64,000 nt of DNA from CAYVQF01 sp964454015 (GTDB lineage Bacteria > Myxococcota_A > Bradymonadia > UBA4248). The first letter of the stretch is position 1; the number at the start of each line of letters is the position of its first letter. Where the stretch lies: contig CAYVQF010000001.1 of the NCBI GenBank assembly GCA_964454015.1, positions 309,518 through 373,517 of the forward strand, read 5' to 3'. This document shows, piece by piece, positions 44,961-57,000 of the stretch. The position numbers and the translations under genes are program-made. The notes under the pieces were generated by a model. It did not search any database. It had not been told where the DNA came from and saw only the letters and a list, made by a program, of their open reading frames with translations.

Positions 44961-46607
44961 ATGTCGAGTCGCCAGGAGATGCAGAAGGCTGTGGGCGATG
45001 ACTATGACGTCATCGTCGTTGGCGCAGGGATCAATGGCGCCGGGATTGCTCGCGACGCGGCGCTACGTGGACTGCGCGTTCTGATGCTCGATCGCGATGA
45101 CATCGCCTTTGGGACCAGCTCCCGCTCATCGAAGCTCATTCATGGCGGTCTGCGTTATTTGGAGCAGTACAAGTTCGGCTTGGTGATGGAGTCGGTGACG
45201 GAGCGCGGATTGTTGCTGCGACAGGCGCCGCACTTGATCAAAGCCCTACCGTTCATCTTTCCTGTGTATCACGGTGGGCCGCAGCCTTTGTGGCTGTTGC
45301 GCTTGGGGATGTTGGCCTACGATGCCTTGAGTGGCTTTCGTTCGCCCAAGCTTCACCGCGTGCTCTCTCCCGTGGGTTGTGCTCTTGCCGAGCCGGCGTT
45401 GCGCACTTCGGGCTTGCAGGGTGCGCCGCGCTATTTCGATGCCGCGACGGATGATGCGCGCCTCACCTTGGCGACAGTGATCGATGGGATCGCTGCTGGC
45501 GTGCACGTGTTGACCTGGACCCGAGTCTGTGGCCTGTGCCATGCGCAGGGGCAGGTGTGTGGGGTCGAGGTGGAGGACAGCATCGATGGCAGCAGGCGTG
45601 TATTCAAGGCGCATGTGGTGATCAATGCTGCTGGCCCTTGGCTCGATGAGATCTGTCGTCTCGACGCGCCAGAGATGCCGCCCTTGTTGCGCTGTACCAA
45701 GGGCATCCACATCGTGGTGCGCAAGGAGCGGCTGCCCTTGAGTAACGCCGTGGTCTGCCTGCACCCCGAAGACGGGCGGGTTCTCTTTGCCATCCCGTGG
45801 GGCGACCGCACTTACTGCGGAACCACGGATACGGATGATTCGGGGCGCCCTGAAGAGGTGCGGGCGACCCGGGCGGACGTCCAGTACATGCTGGCGGCCA
45901 TGGCCAACTATTTTCCGGGTTGTCAGTTGGAAGAAGCAGACGTGCTCTCGACTTGGGCGGGTCTACGGCCCTTGGTGGCGCCGTCGCCAGCGGAGCGGCT
46001 TTCGGCGTCGCAGGTGAGCCGCGAGCACAGCATCGTGGTCAGTTCACGGGGGCTGGTGACCGTGGCGGGTGGCAAGCTCACGACCTACCGCAAGATGGCG
46101 GCGGAGGTGGTCGATAAGGCGCAGGGCGTGTTGCGGCAGCGCGGGTACGTGGCCGGCGGCAAGCGTCCGCCGACCAAGAAGCGTCCCTTACCGGGTCGCT
46201 GGGAAGGGAGTGGCGATCCCGTGGTGGCCGTGGTGCAGGCCAGCCAGGGTCGCATGACCCGGGATGTGGCGCGCGGTCTGGTCGAGGTTTATGGTGCTGG
46301 GGCCACGGGCGTTGCCGAACGCGTGGCCCGGGATGCGTCCTTGGGCGCGCTGTTGTCTGCCAGTCCGGCGACGATCCTCGCCCAGGTCGACCACGCAGTC
46401 GAGGCAGAGTTGGCGGCCACGCTGTGTGATTTTTTCGTGCGCCGCACGCAGATATTCTTTCGCGATGTCCATCAGGGTTTGGAGGCGTTGCCTGTGGTGG
46501 CGGAGCGCATGCAGAAGATCTGTGGGTGGGATGACGCGCGACGTCGCCATGAGGAGGCGCGCTATAGGGCGGAGGTCGCCCGGTCGCGGCAGTGGCGCGA
46601 GGACTGA
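44961..46607 (+). CDS. glpD: Aerobic glycerol-3-phosphate dehydrogenase
   Basis: A 548-residue FAD enzyme oxidising sn-glycerol-3-phosphate to dihydroxyacetone phosphate and feeding electrons to quinone. The FAD-binding GxGxxG (VVGAGINGAGIARDAALRG), SSRSSKLIHGGLRYLE and GTTDTDD are present, as is the C-terminal domain with TVAGGKLTTYRKMA. GGAGG lies six bases before the ATG; an ATG at 44943 is less likely. No glpK or glpF is near. Confidence 0.95.
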   Translation: MSSRQEMQKAVGDDYDVIVVGAGINGAGIARDAALRGLRVLMLDRDDIAFGTSSRSSKLIHGGLRYLEQYKFGLVMESVTERGLLLRQAPHLIKALPFIFPVYHGGPQPLWLLRLGMLAYDALSGFRSPKLHRVLSPVGCALAEPALRTSGLQGAPRYFDAATDDARLTLATVIDGIAAGVHVLTWTRVCGLCHAQGQVCGVEVEDSIDGSRRVFKAHVVINAAGPWLDEICRLDAPEMPPLLRCTKGIHIVVRKERLPLSNAVVCLHPEDGRVLFAIPWGDRTYCGTTDTDDSGRPEEVRATRADVQYMLAAMANYFPGCQLEEADVLSTWAGLRPLVAPSPAERLSASQVSREHSIVVSSRGLVTVAGGKLTTYRKMAAEVVDKAQGVLRQRGYVAGGKRPPTKKRPLPGRWEGSGDPVVAVVQASQGRMTRDVARGLVEVYGAGATGVAERVARDASLGALLSASPATILAQVDHAVEAELAATLCDFFVRRTQIFFRDVHQGLEALPVVAERMQKICGWDDARRRHEEARYRAEVARSRQWRED

Positions 46608-46636
46608 GTCTCGTGATGGTGCTGCGGTGCGGGTGC

Positions 46637-47614
46637 TCAGACAGCAGGGGTGACCAAGTGGATGGGGTCACCGGCCAAGAAAGCGCGGATGTTGTCTACG
46701 GTGGTGTCGAGTAGGCGTTGACGCGCTTCGAGGGTTGCCCAGCCGACGTGCGGGGTGACGCGACAGTTGGGGAGGTGGAGCAAGGGGTTTTGGGGTTCAA
46801 TGGGTTCTTGGGTGCAGACGTCGAGGGCCGCGCCAGCGATGCGGTCGGTGCGGAGGGCGTCGGCGAGGGCGATCTCGTCAACGAGGCCGCCGCGGCTGGT
46901 ATTGACGAGGAAGAGGTGGGGTTGGGCGAGGGCGAGGCGGTGGTGGTTGACCAAAAGATGGGAGGTGGGGGTGAGCGGGGCGTGGAGGGTGATGAGGTCG
47001 GCGTGGCGGAAGATCTCGTCGACAGGGAGCCAGTTGAGGGGGAGGTCCGAGATGGGCTGGCGTGGACTCGCAACCAAGAGTTGTAAGCCAAAGGCGTGGG
47101 CGATGCGGGCGACGGCGCTGCCGATGCGGCCAAATCCGATGATCCCGAGGGTGCGTCCTGCGAGCTCGCGCTGCGGGGTGACCTGGAAGGAGAAGTCCTG
47201 GCGGCGCTGCCATTCTCCTGCGCGTACGGCGTGATGTTGTTGGGAGACGTCGCGCAGGTGGTCGAGGATGAGGGCGAAGACGAGCTCCGCGACGGATTGG
47301 GTGCTGTAGTCAGGGACGTTGGCGACGTGGACGTGGCGTGCCTTGGCGGCGGCGACGTCGACGACGTCGTAGCCCGTGGCGAGGACGGAGATGAAGCGGA
47401 GCCGGGGGAGTTGGGCGAGGGTTTCGGCGCGGAGGGGGCACTTGTTGGTGAGGAGGATGTCAGCGGTGGCGGCGCGTTGGAGGAGCAGCTCGGGTGGGGT
47501 GCGGGGATAGACCGTGAGTTGGCCAAGGGTTTCGAGGGGAGCCCAGGAGAGATCGCCAGGGTTGAGGCTCTCGCCATCGAGTACGGCGATGGTGGGTGGT
47601 GACTTGGGCATCAT
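46637..47614 (-). CDS. D-2-hydroxyacid dehydrogenase (hydroxypyruvate/glycerate dehydrogenase type)
   Basis: A 325-residue NAD(P)-dependent dehydrogenase, opening VLDGESLNPGDLSW as in glycerate dehydrogenases. NAD motif GFGRIGSAVA; catalytic Arg in NTSRGGLVDE, Glu in DVCTQEP and His in TPHVGW are all in place. Substrate specificity (hydroxypyruvate, glyoxylate or other) is inferred from the N-terminus. GGAG lies upstream of the first of two ATGs. Converges on glpD. Confidence 0.92.
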   Translation of the reverse strand: MMPKSPPTIAVLDGESLNPGDLSWAPLETLGQLTVYPRTPPELLLQRAATADILLTNKCPLRAETLAQLPRLRFISVLATGYDVVDVAAAKARHVHVANVPDYSTQSVAELVFALILDHLRDVSQQHHAVRAGEWQRRQDFSFQVTPQRELAGRTLGIIGFGRIGSAVARIAHAFGLQLLVASPRQPISDLPLNWLPVDEIFRHADLITLHAPLTPTSHLLVNHHRLALAQPHLFLVNTSRGGLVDEIALADALRTDRIAGAALDVCTQEPIEPQNPLLHLPNCRVTPHVGWATLEARQRLLDTTVDNIRAFLAGDPIHLVTPAV

Positions 47615-47775
47615 GGGTAAGCTCCGGTGCCGCGTGAGGCGTTAGGGCAGGCGCTGGGCTGCTCTGGAGATGAACAGGTGTGTATCCCAGAACATTCGCG
47701 CTAGTGGAGGAGAGTTGTTATGCTGCGTTGCGTTGCGCAATTGCGATGCGCCAAGTCACCAAGGTGGATGGTACG

Positions 47776-48819
47776 ATGAACGAACAGGCACACGTGAAGA
47801 AGCGGTTTACTGTAGGGATTTGGACCTTTGCTTTTGGCTACTTTGCAGCCTATGTGCCCTACAGTGCGATGACCAAAGCGTTGACCTCGGGCCTCATCGC
47901 GGACACTCGGGTCGACAGTTTTGCGCTGTTGCCGCCATCGGTAGCGGCGTCGGTGGTGGGGATGTTGATCCTCATTACGTCGCTGCGTTGGTGGCGCTTT
48001 GCGAGTCATAGCACGGTGATGGGGATCAGCCTACCGCACCCGACGCGCCACACTTTGGTGTCGGGTATATGTACGGGTCTCATCGTGGTGACGACGACGC
48101 TGGCTTATACCATCGAGGGTGTGAGCATCGTTTTTGCGATGCTGTTGATGCGGGGTGGCGTGCTCATTCTGTCACCGTTGGTGGACAAGATCACGGGTCG
48201 CCACGTGCGGTGGTTTTCGTGGATGGGGTTGGCGTTGAGTTTGGGGGCGGTGTTGATGGCTTTTGCCGAGCCGCCGCGCCCGGGTGAGAGCCGCTTTGCG
48301 GTGAGCATGTTGCTGATGGTGGACATTGCGATCTACTTGTCCGCCTACTTTTTCCGCCTTCGTTTCATGTCGAAGCTGGCCAAGTCCAATGATCCCAATG
48401 CGACGAAGCGATATTTCGTGGAAGAGCAGATGATCGCGACGCCTTCGGTGTTGTTCTTTCTGGGGATCATGGCGATCATCGGGGGCAATGAGGCCTTCAT
48501 GCAACTGCGCTATGGTTTTACGGGGTTTTGGACCTCGCCGGTGCTCATTTACGGCATCATCATCGGTATTTGTTCGCAGTTCACTGGGGTCTTTGGCGCG
48601 CTGGTGCTGCTGGACAAGAGTGAGAATGCCTTTGCGGTGTCGGTCAATCGTTCGTCGAGCGTCATGGCTGGGGTGGGAGCCAGTGTGGTGTTGTGGCTGA
48701 TGTATGATATGGCCATGCCCTCGCTGTACCGGATGGTGGGCGCAGGGATGATCATCGTGGCGATTCTGTTCTTGACGGTGCCGCCGTTTTTGGAAAAGCG
48801 ACGTCAGCAAAGGGCTTGA
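47776..48819 (+). CDS. DMT/EamA-like membrane transporter
   Basis: A 347-residue polytopic protein with about ten membrane helices. The pattern AMLLMRGGVLILSPLVDKITGRHVRWFSWMGLAL matches the EamA repeat (helices flanking a polar loop). It could export metabolites or sugars; substrate is unknown. AAGGTGG lies upstream of the chosen ATG; ATGs at 47680 and 47746 are in frame but less supported. It is divergent from the dehydrogenase gene. Confidence 0.8.
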   Translation: MNEQAHVKKRFTVGIWTFAFGYFAAYVPYSAMTKALTSGLIADTRVDSFALLPPSVAASVVGMLILITSLRWWRFASHSTVMGISLPHPTRHTLVSGICTGLIVVTTTLAYTIEGVSIVFAMLLMRGGVLILSPLVDKITGRHVRWFSWMGLALSLGAVLMAFAEPPRPGESRFAVSMLLMVDIAIYLSAYFFRLRFMSKLAKSNDPNATKRYFVEEQMIATPSVLFFLGIMAIIGGNEAFMQLRYGFTGFWTSPVLIYGIIIGICSQFTGVFGALVLLDKSENAFAVSVNRSSSVMAGVGASVVLWLMYDMAMPSLYRMVGAGMIIVAILFLTVPPFLEKRRQQRA

Positions 48820-48840
48820 TGCCCGTGGAGCCCGTGGGAG

Positions 48841-49746
48841 ATGAAGATAGTCATCGATTTCGACGGGGTGTTGACCAATCAAGCGGCGGAAGGTGGTCTC
48901 GAGTTGGAGCTTTTTCACGGCACGCTTTTGACGTGCATGCCGAACGCTCCCGCGACCATAGACGCGCTCTTTGCGGCAGGTGACGCCGAGTTGGCGTCCA
49001 ACCCCGGGCAGCATGGGTGGTGGCATCGCGGGCGGTTGGCCGCTTTCGCCGATGAGGATCTCTTCATTCGGGCCATGGCATTGGGGCACTGTTTCGACCG
49101 CTGGGCGGCCCAGGGTCGGGAGCCGGCGGCGACGGTGAGGCAGGCGATAGATGCGGCGGCTTTGTCGAGCTTCGCGGCGATCGTGGCGTCTTCCCATGAG
49201 GAGATGGTGCGGCGTTCGGCCGACGAAGACGTGGCGACGGTGTGTCCCGAGGCGCGCGGTGTACTCGAGGCCTGGTTGGCGCGTTCTTACGATGTGGTGG
49301 TGGTGTCCAACTCCACGACACCCCGCATCATGCGCATGCTCGAGGGGGTGGGGCTCAAGCCCATTGCCCACGAGGACAATGCCTCGGCCCAGTTCAGAGT
49401 GCGGGGCCGGGCGGGTAAGTTTGCCTTGGGAGAGGAGGCGGAGGTGGTCCGCTTTGGGGAGCGCTGTGTGGATGTGGCGCGCCCGTCCTATGCGCAAGTG
49501 CTCAGAGAGGAGCGGCCGATGGTGGTGGTGGGGGATGTGTTCTCTCTCGACATTGCCTTGCCTTTGACGTTGGCGCGCCAGCAGCCCAGCCTCTATGAGG
49601 GGATGCACTTCTATTTGCGCCGTTGTTCCTACACGCCGGCGTGGGCCGTGGCCCAGATGCAGCGTCAGGGCGATGAGCCGTTTTTGCTGGATGTGGTCGA
49701 CGAGGTCGCGACCCTGCCCGATCTGGTGCGGCGCCGCGCGCAATAG
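48841..49746 (+). CDS. HAD-superfamily hydrolase
   Basis: A 301-residue protein with HAD motif I DFDGVLTN, motif II VVVSNST and motif IV VVGDVFSLD; the residue for motif III is a Lys near 198 (GKFALG). HAD enzymes are mostly phosphatases. The cap region and substrate are not identifiable. It starts 21 bases after the transporter stop, suggesting an operon. Confidence 0.82.
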   Translation: MKIVIDFDGVLTNQAAEGGLELELFHGTLLTCMPNAPATIDALFAAGDAELASNPGQHGWWHRGRLAAFADEDLFIRAMALGHCFDRWAAQGREPAATVRQAIDAAALSSFAAIVASSHEEMVRRSADEDVATVCPEARGVLEAWLARSYDVVVVSNSTTPRIMRMLEGVGLKPIAHEDNASAQFRVRGRAGKFALGEEAEVVRFGERCVDVARPSYAQVLREERPMVVVGDVFSLDIALPLTLARQQPSLYEGMHFYLRRCSYTPAWAVAQMQRQGDEPFLLDVVDEVATLPDLVRRRAQ

Positions 49747-49775
49747 TCCCGCGCAATCACCAAGAGGAGAAGGCG

Positions 49776-50900
49776 TTGAATCAGCTCGAAGGCGGCACAC
49801 GACCCTGGGCGAGTTCACTTGGACGTTCTGCGTTGGCTTTCGTGGTCGTGGTCTTTGGTTTGGCCCTCGTCTACGTGGCGCAGCCCGTGCTCATCTTATT
49901 GGTGTGGTCGGCATTTTTGGCGGTTCTTTTTCTCCCGGCGCTGAAGTTTTGCAATCGGAGGTTGCCCGCAGGGGTCAGCCTGGCGTTGGTTTTGGTGGGG
50001 GCCTTGGGGGTGGCCTTGGCCATGCTGGCGTTGTTGACCTCCTCGTTGTGGAGCATTGGTGTCTCCATGCCTCATTACGTGGTGCGTTTCGAGGCTGAGA
50101 TCGAGGCGGTTTTGAGTTGGGCGCGGTCGCAAGGCTTGGATCTGCGTTTTGATACCATTGGGACGGAGAAGGTCTTGGGCAAGGTTTTGGGGGCTCTGAG
50201 CGTTGGCTTGGGGTCCTTGTTTGGGGTGATCGGCGACACGGTGGTGGTCTTACTGTTGACGGTGTTCATGCTGGTCGAGGCCGTGCGTTTCGAGGCCAAG
50301 ATGAAGGTCGCCTTTTGCGCGTCAACCCAGGCCGCGTTGCGGAGCTCCTTGGTGGCGGTCATGGCCCAGGTTCAGCGTTATGTGCTGATGAAGACCCTGG
50401 TGTCGCTGGTGACGGGGTTGTCGACGACCTTGTTGTGCCTGGTGCTGGGGGTAGATTTTGCGGTTTTTTGGGGCTTTCTCGCCTTCTTGTTGAATTTCAT
50501 CCCCAGCATTGGATCGATCATCGCGGTGTTGCCACCCGTGTTGATCGCCTTGCTTCAGTATGGCCTGGGCTGGCGCGCGCTTCTTCTCGCAGCCCTGTTG
50601 ACGGTGCTGCAGATGTTCTTCGGCAACGTGGTCGAGCCGCGGGTGATGGGCCGCAGCGTCAACCTGTCGGCCTTGGTGGTCTTTGTGTCCATGATATTTT
50701 GGGGCTGGATGTGGGGGATGGTCGGGATCATTCTCTCGGTGCCGCTGACGGTGACCTTCAAGCTCATTTGTGAGCACTTCGATGATCTGCGCCCGGTGGC
50801 GATTCTTCTTGGGGATGAGGTGGGCGAGGCGCAGGGAGAGGCCGATGGGCGGGCGCAGCGAGACGCGAACGCTGGGGGTGGACCAGTTGTTTCCAGTTGA
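49776..50900 (+). CDS. AI-2E-family transporter (PerM/TqsA-like permease)
   Basis: A 374-residue membrane protein with eight or so helices. Motifs typical of the AI-2 exporter family: VLILLVWSAFLAVLFLPAL near the start, FLAFLLNFIPSIGSIIAVLPP and the C-terminal GRSVNLSALVVFVSMIFWGWMWG. The TTG start at 49776 follows GAGGAG. The family contains transporters of several kinds, so autoinducer transport is not implied. Confidence 0.9.
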   Translation: MNQLEGGTRPWASSLGRSALAFVVVVFGLALVYVAQPVLILLVWSAFLAVLFLPALKFCNRRLPAGVSLALVLVGALGVALAMLALLTSSLWSIGVSMPHYVVRFEAEIEAVLSWARSQGLDLRFDTIGTEKVLGKVLGALSVGLGSLFGVIGDTVVVLLLTVFMLVEAVRFEAKMKVAFCASTQAALRSSLVAVMAQVQRYVLMKTLVSLVTGLSTTLLCLVLGVDFAVFWGFLAFLLNFIPSIGSIIAVLPPVLIALLQYGLGWRALLLAALLTVLQMFFGNVVEPRVMGRSVNLSALVVFVSMIFWGWMWGMVGIILSVPLTVTFKLICEHFDDLRPVAILLGDEVGEAQGEADGRAQRDANAGGGPVVSS

Positions 50901-51086
50901 ACTTGCATGGTATAAGCGCGGGCGGAATGGGCTTTCGATGGCCTGCTGAGCTTCTTTGGTGGGTGGATCGACAATTTGTACACGTTGGCAGCGGCCACGG
51001 GCGTTCTTCGGAGGGCCGGTGGTCGTGGTTCAAGGACCAGGCGGATGCTATCCGCAGGGTTGGCATGAAATCCGAGGGCAAAGTTG

Positions 51087-54000
51087 ATGAACGAGCAACA
51101 GGAAGGCAAGCCGGCAGCGCAGGACAACCAAGAGCAACTGGCAGCGGCAGCGTTGCCCGCGGAAGAGGGGGGGCTCGTGGAAGAGGCGTCGGAGGTGGCT
51201 GCGTCGGAGACGGAAACGGAGCGTCCAGGGGTGAGCCCCGACGACGACGGGGCCGAGGGTGTTGCCGAGACGGAGCAAGCCAATGCTGAGGTGGCGCCGG
51301 CCGAAGAGGTGGTAGATGAAGCCGTGGAGGATGCGGCTGAAGCGCCAGCGTTGACTTGGGAGGATCGCCTGGCGCGGTTCATGACCCAGGCGCGCGCTGC
51401 AGAGGGCGACGCGGCGGTGGATGCCATCGTCAGCGCCTGTTTGTTGCAGGATCTCAAATCCCCGGGCGATCTCAGCATTGCCGAGATGTGGGGTGAAGCC
51501 CTGCAGCGTAGTGGCGATTTTGCGACCTCGATGTGGCAGCGCCTCAACCGGACACTGAGCACGCATGAGGTGATGTGGCAACAGATCGCCATGGCCCATC
51601 AGGTCGCCATCGAGAGTGGCGATGAGAGTCCGCTCTTGGGAGAGGTGTGGGCGTGGATTCAGGTGTTGCGCGCCGGTCAGTTGGCCGAGGGGCGAGAGCG
51701 TTTGAAGACCTATGCCGAGATGGACGCCGCTGGTCCGAGCGCTCAATTGTTGGCGCTGTTGGAGGTTGGTGAGAGCGGTAACTGGCGCAAGGTCGAGCAA
51801 GTCGCTGACGAGCAGGCCAAAGCGGCTGGATTGACGGAGACGCAGGCCGAGGTGGCCCATCGTGTGGCCGATATGGCGCTGGCCTTGGGTTCCCCAGATC
51901 GGGCGGTAGAGATCATTCGGCGGGTTCAGCGCACCCTCCCAGAAGATGCCTCTTTGCGTGTGCGTTTGGGTGGGCTCTATCGTGACACTGGCAAGTGGAA
52001 CGCCTACGTCGATGTGCTCAAGGATCTCGTGGCGCGGGAAGACGATGCAACGGTGAAGATCGATCTCCTCCTGGAGATGGTGCGCATCTACGCCGAAGAG
52101 ATGAAGCTCGACGCCATGGTGGTCAAGACCTACGAAGCGCTGCTCGATGTGGACCCCGAGCATAGCGGCGCGCTGGAAGCGTTGGCGGCAGCCTACGAGA
52201 ACTCTCGTCGGTGGCCCGATTTGGTCGCGCTTTTAGTGCGCCAGGCCGAGGGCAGCAAGTCGCCCCAGCGCCGGGTCGAGGTCAATTTGCGCATCGCTCG
52301 GGTCTACCTCGACAAGCTCTCCCGTCAGGTCGACGCGATCAAGTACTTCGAGGCCATTCTCGAGGACGAGGCGGCACACGCCGAGGCGATCGAGCAGCTC
52401 AAAGATCTCTACAATCGTCGTCGTGAATGGGAGAAGCTGCTGGAGATCCACTGGCGAGAGGTGCGCGCTTTTGCCGAGATCGCCGACCAAGCCGCCCTCC
52501 TCAAGGAGATGGCGGACATCGCCACGACCAAGCTGCGCAAGCCGGCGGTGGCGACAGAGATTTGGTGCGAGGTTTTGGCGCGGGTGCCAGCAGATGCGCA
52601 GGCTTTGGACGCGTTGGAGTCCCTTTACGAGCGCGAGAAGAGTTGGCCGGAGTTGGCCGATATTTGTGCCCGCAAGGCCGAGTTGGAGACGGATCCAGAG
52701 GCGCAGCTCAAGATGTGGCAGAAGCTGGGCCTACTTTATAGCGATCGCATCAGCGACAACCAGGGGGCGATCCGTGCTTGGCGCCGGGTCTTGGATCTGG
52801 AGCCGACCCACGCGCGCGGCATGGACGCGCTGCGCAAGCTGCTCATCGAGGAGAAAGCTTGGGACGATCTCGAAGCCTTCTTCCACGATCGCGGCGCTGA
52901 CGCCGACTTGGTGCGCGTCCTCGAGACATTGGCCAACTCCTCTCAAGATCCGGCCGATGTGATTGAGTTGCTTTTCCGTTCCGCTCGGGTGTGGCAAGAG
53001 GCCTTGGAGAACCCGGAGAAGACGCTGCGGACGCTCGAGAAGGTTTTGGAGCACGACCCGAAAAATGCACGCGCTGCGGCGCTATTGACGCCTTTCTATG
53101 AAGAGATGGCGGAATGGGCCAAGCTCGCCGCGATGCTCGAGATTCAGCACCAGGCCGAGTCTGGCCTCGAGGCGCGGGTTGCTTTGGGGCTTCGTTTGGC
53201 CGAGTTGAACGAAGGTCCGTTGGAGAACATGGCCCAGGCCTTTGTGTGGCTGCGCGGCGTGGTCACGGCCGATCCGCGCCATGCTGCGGCCTATGACGGT
53301 CTGGAGCGGGTGGCAACGGCCCTGGGGCGCCAGAAGGAGGCCGTGGCTCTCTATCGCGATGTCATCGTGCGCATCGAAGAAGAAGGTGAGCGGCGCGAGT
53401 TGATGTTCCGGATGGGGCGGATTCTTGCGGACGAGCTGAACGAAATCGATGCGGCGCTGGCCATCTTCGAGGAGGTCCTGGAGAAGGAGCCCGACAATTT
53501 GCGTGCCCTGGGCGCCTTGGAGAGCATTCTCGAGCGCACGGGGCGTTTCGATGAGCTCATCGTGGTCAACGAGCGTCGCCTTGCTTTGGCGACAGAGCCT
53601 GCGGATGAAGCAGAGATTCTGCTGTCGGGTGCGCGGATTCACGAGCATCAGCGCGGGGATCGGGCGACGGCGATCCAGGCCTACGAGCGTGTACGCGAGC
53701 TCGTGCCTGAAGATCCCCGGCCTTTGGTGGAGCTCCATCGGTTGTATCGCGAGGCGGGTGAAGCCGAGTCGCTGGCCAATGTGCTGCGGCGGCGCTTGAC
53801 CTTGCTCGGCGCCGATAGGGCCATCGAGGAGACACGTCGGGCTGCTGAACTCGATGAGCATGGCCTGGCGCTGGTGCCCTTTGGTGCGCGTCTGGAGCGC
53901 GATGCCGAGGGGGAACCGTGGCTGGTCGAGATGCAGGTTGGCGAGCTCGACGTCGACGCTTGCGTGCCGCTGTGGTTTGAGCTGGGACAGGTGGCGCAGC

Positions 54001-57000
54001 GTGACCTCGCCGAGCACGACGAGGCGGTGGACTGTTTTTGGCGGATCGTGCTGGTGGACGCCGAACACGAGGAGGCGCGTGCGGCCCTCGAGGGTCTGCT
54101 CGAGGCGGGGGTCGAGCGCGGCAAGGTCGCCTCGATCCTGGAGCCGGTCTACGTGCAGGCGGGGGATTTTCACGCCCTGGTCGATGTCTTGGTGGTGGCC
54201 TTGGAGTCCTGTCGGGATCCACGTGACCAGATCGCCCTCCTGGTGCGGGTTGGTCGTCTGCGCTGGGAAGAGGTGGGCGATCGCGATGGCGCCTTCGAGG
54301 CCTATGCGCGTGCCCTCGAGCTCGAGCCCTCCTCGGCGTTCATTCAATCGGATCTGCGGCAGATGGCTGAAGCCGTCGAGGATTGGCCGCGCTTGGTGAG
54401 TATTTACGAGCAGGTTGCCGACACTATCAAGGATGGGGAGTTGCGGACGAATTACGATCTGCAACTGGCGGACCTGTACGAGGAGAAGATCGGTGAGGTC
54501 GCGCGTGCCCTTGATTATGCGCGAAAGGCTCTCAAGCGCGGCGGTGACGATCCCGCGGTGCTCGACGTGCTCGAAGCGCTGACGACGCGCACCGAAGCCT
54601 GGGAAGACCACCTCAACGTGTTGCGCCAGCGCCTGTTGTTGGTGCATGGCGACCTGACGACGGAGCTGGCGCTGAAGCTGCGCATCGCGACGGTGCAGGA
54701 AGAGTTGCTGGAACAGAAAGACGAGGCAATCGAGGGTTATCTGGATGTTTTGGCGCAAGATGCGGCCAACGCGACGGCTCTCATGGCCTTGGATCGTTTG
54801 TACGCTCTCATGGAGCGTTGGGACGAGGCCGCGGCCAATCTGGGGCGTCGTCTCGAGTTGTTGGAGTCGGAAGACGAGAAAGACGGGGTACGTTGCCAGT
54901 TGGCGCGGGTGCTCAACGCCCACCTGGGCGAGGTGGAGCGGGCCATCGAGATTTATCACGGTGTACTCGAGCGCAACCCCAGTGATGAGACGGCGTTGAC
55001 CGATCTGGAAGGGATGGTGACCGAGACGGATCTGTTGGCCACGGAGATGATCGCTGAGATTTTACTGCCTCTCTACGACGCTGTGGACGCGTGGGAGAAG
55101 CGGGCGTGGATCAACGAGATGTTGCTGCGGGTCGTCGAGGATCCCATCAGACGTCGCGATTTGTTGCACGAGATTGCCCAGCTTTTCGAGGGCAAAGGGC
55201 AGGCGTTCGAAGCGGCTTTCAAGGCATACGCCCGCGCCCTCAAGGAAGATCCTGGCTGCCAGACTACCATCGACCAGCTCTACCGCTACGCCGACGCCCT
55301 CGACACGTGGGCGGAGTTGGTCGCGGTGATGCAGGAGATCGCCAGCGAGATGGTCGACGTCGAGTTGGGGCGCGCGCTCCAGATTCGCGTGGCAGAAGTA
55401 TATCGCGAGCACTTAGGGGATCTCGAGGGGGCAACCAAGGCCTATGAGCGTGCCAACGAGATCGATCCCGAGGACATTGGGATTCTCGATGCCCTGGAGG
55501 CTGTGTACCGCGAGCAGAGCTTGTGGGAGCCCCTGGCGGGTGTTTTGGCGCAGAAGGCGCAGCGTGCTCTGGACTTGAGCGTCAAGAAAGACCTGCTCTT
55601 CCAGGCGGCGATGATCTACGAAGAGGTGCTCGAGCAGGTCGATAAGGCCATCGAGCTCAACCAGGAGGTCTTGGCAGAGGATCCCGGTGAAGGGGCAGCC
55701 ATTGACAGTTTGGAGCGGATGTATCTGGGGACGGAGCGATGGAATGATCTGTTGGCGATCTACAACATCAAGATCGAACGCGCGGCCTCTGGAGAAGAGC
55801 AGAAGAGTTACTATTACGTCGTTGGTTCCTTGCAAGAGGAGCAGCTTTCCGATCATTTCGGTGCGACCGAGACCTATAGGCGGGTCCTCGATATCGATCC
55901 AGACGATCTGCAGGCCTTGGAGGCCTTGGATCGTCTCTATGTGTTGGGGGAAGACTGGACCAACCTCCTCGATGTCCTAGAACGGCAAGAGGCGGTGGTG
56001 GGTGACATCGAGGCGAAGCTGCGTCTGCGCTTTCGGCAGGGTGCGGTGTGGCACCAGTCCCTCGGCGATCTGTTGCGCGCCATCGAGGTGTACCGCTCGG
56101 TGCTGGAGATGGATGCCGGATACCAGGATGCCCTCGACGCTCTCGAGGCCATCATCGCTGCCGGCGAGAGCGCGGTGGACGCGGCGCGGGTGCTGGAGCC
56201 TGTCTACAAGTCACTGGCGGAATGGGAGAAGTTGGTGGCGGTCTATGAGGTGATGATCGCCCACGCTGACGATGTCGAGGAGAAGATCGCCCTGTTGGGA
56301 ACGGTGGGTATGATCCGCGAGGACATGCAGGCCGATGCGGTGGCTGCCTTCGACGTGTGGTTCAGGGCCCTCGAGGTCGAGCCCAAGCGCGACGAGACCT
56401 GGGATGTGCTCGAGCGTGTTGCCGCAGCCTTGGATGGCTGGCAGATGTTGGTCGAGCGGGGTGGGGAGTTGTTGGAGAAGGTCGTGGATGAGCCCGAACA
56501 GGCGATGGCCATCGCGGCGCGTTTGGGACGCATCTACGAAGAGGAGTTGGCGCAGTTGCCGGAAGCGGTGGCGATGTGGTCGCGGGTGGTGGACTATGAA
56601 CCCTCAGATCTGCGTGCCATCACGAGCCTCGATCGTCTCTATGAGCGGCAGCAAATGTGGAGCGAGTTGGCTGGCATTCTCAATCGCGAGATCGAGCTCG
56701 CCATGGAGATGGACGAGATTCTGGCTTTGCGCTTGCGTTTGGGGGTGGTCTTTGAGAGCTGCTTGGAAGATGTGCAGCAGGCCATCGACTGCTACAACGA
56801 GATGTTGATGCAGCAGCCAGGGCATCCAGAAGCGATCGACGCTTTGGTCAGGATGTTCGTGGGAGGTCAAGGCCGCTTTGAGATAGGCGCGATTCTCGAG
56901 CCTTACTATCGTGAGACGGAGCAGTGGGACAAGTTGGTCGAAGTGGGGATGACCCTGCTGGATCATTACGAGCTCGCCAGCGAACGGTACCAGAAGCTGC

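Noticed and set aside
48172..49818. Long antisense open frame (548 codons) opposite the transporter and HAD genes
   Set aside because: It is a shadow frame of two well-supported genes; such antisense frames are expected in high-GC DNA, and the translation is rich in His/Arg without recognisable motifs.
53082..54959. 625-codon antisense frame inside the giant TPR gene
   Set aside because: Composition (His/Arg/Gln-rich, no motif) and the intact TPR pattern on the plus strand show it is a shadow. The same holds for the antisense frame at 58725-60329.
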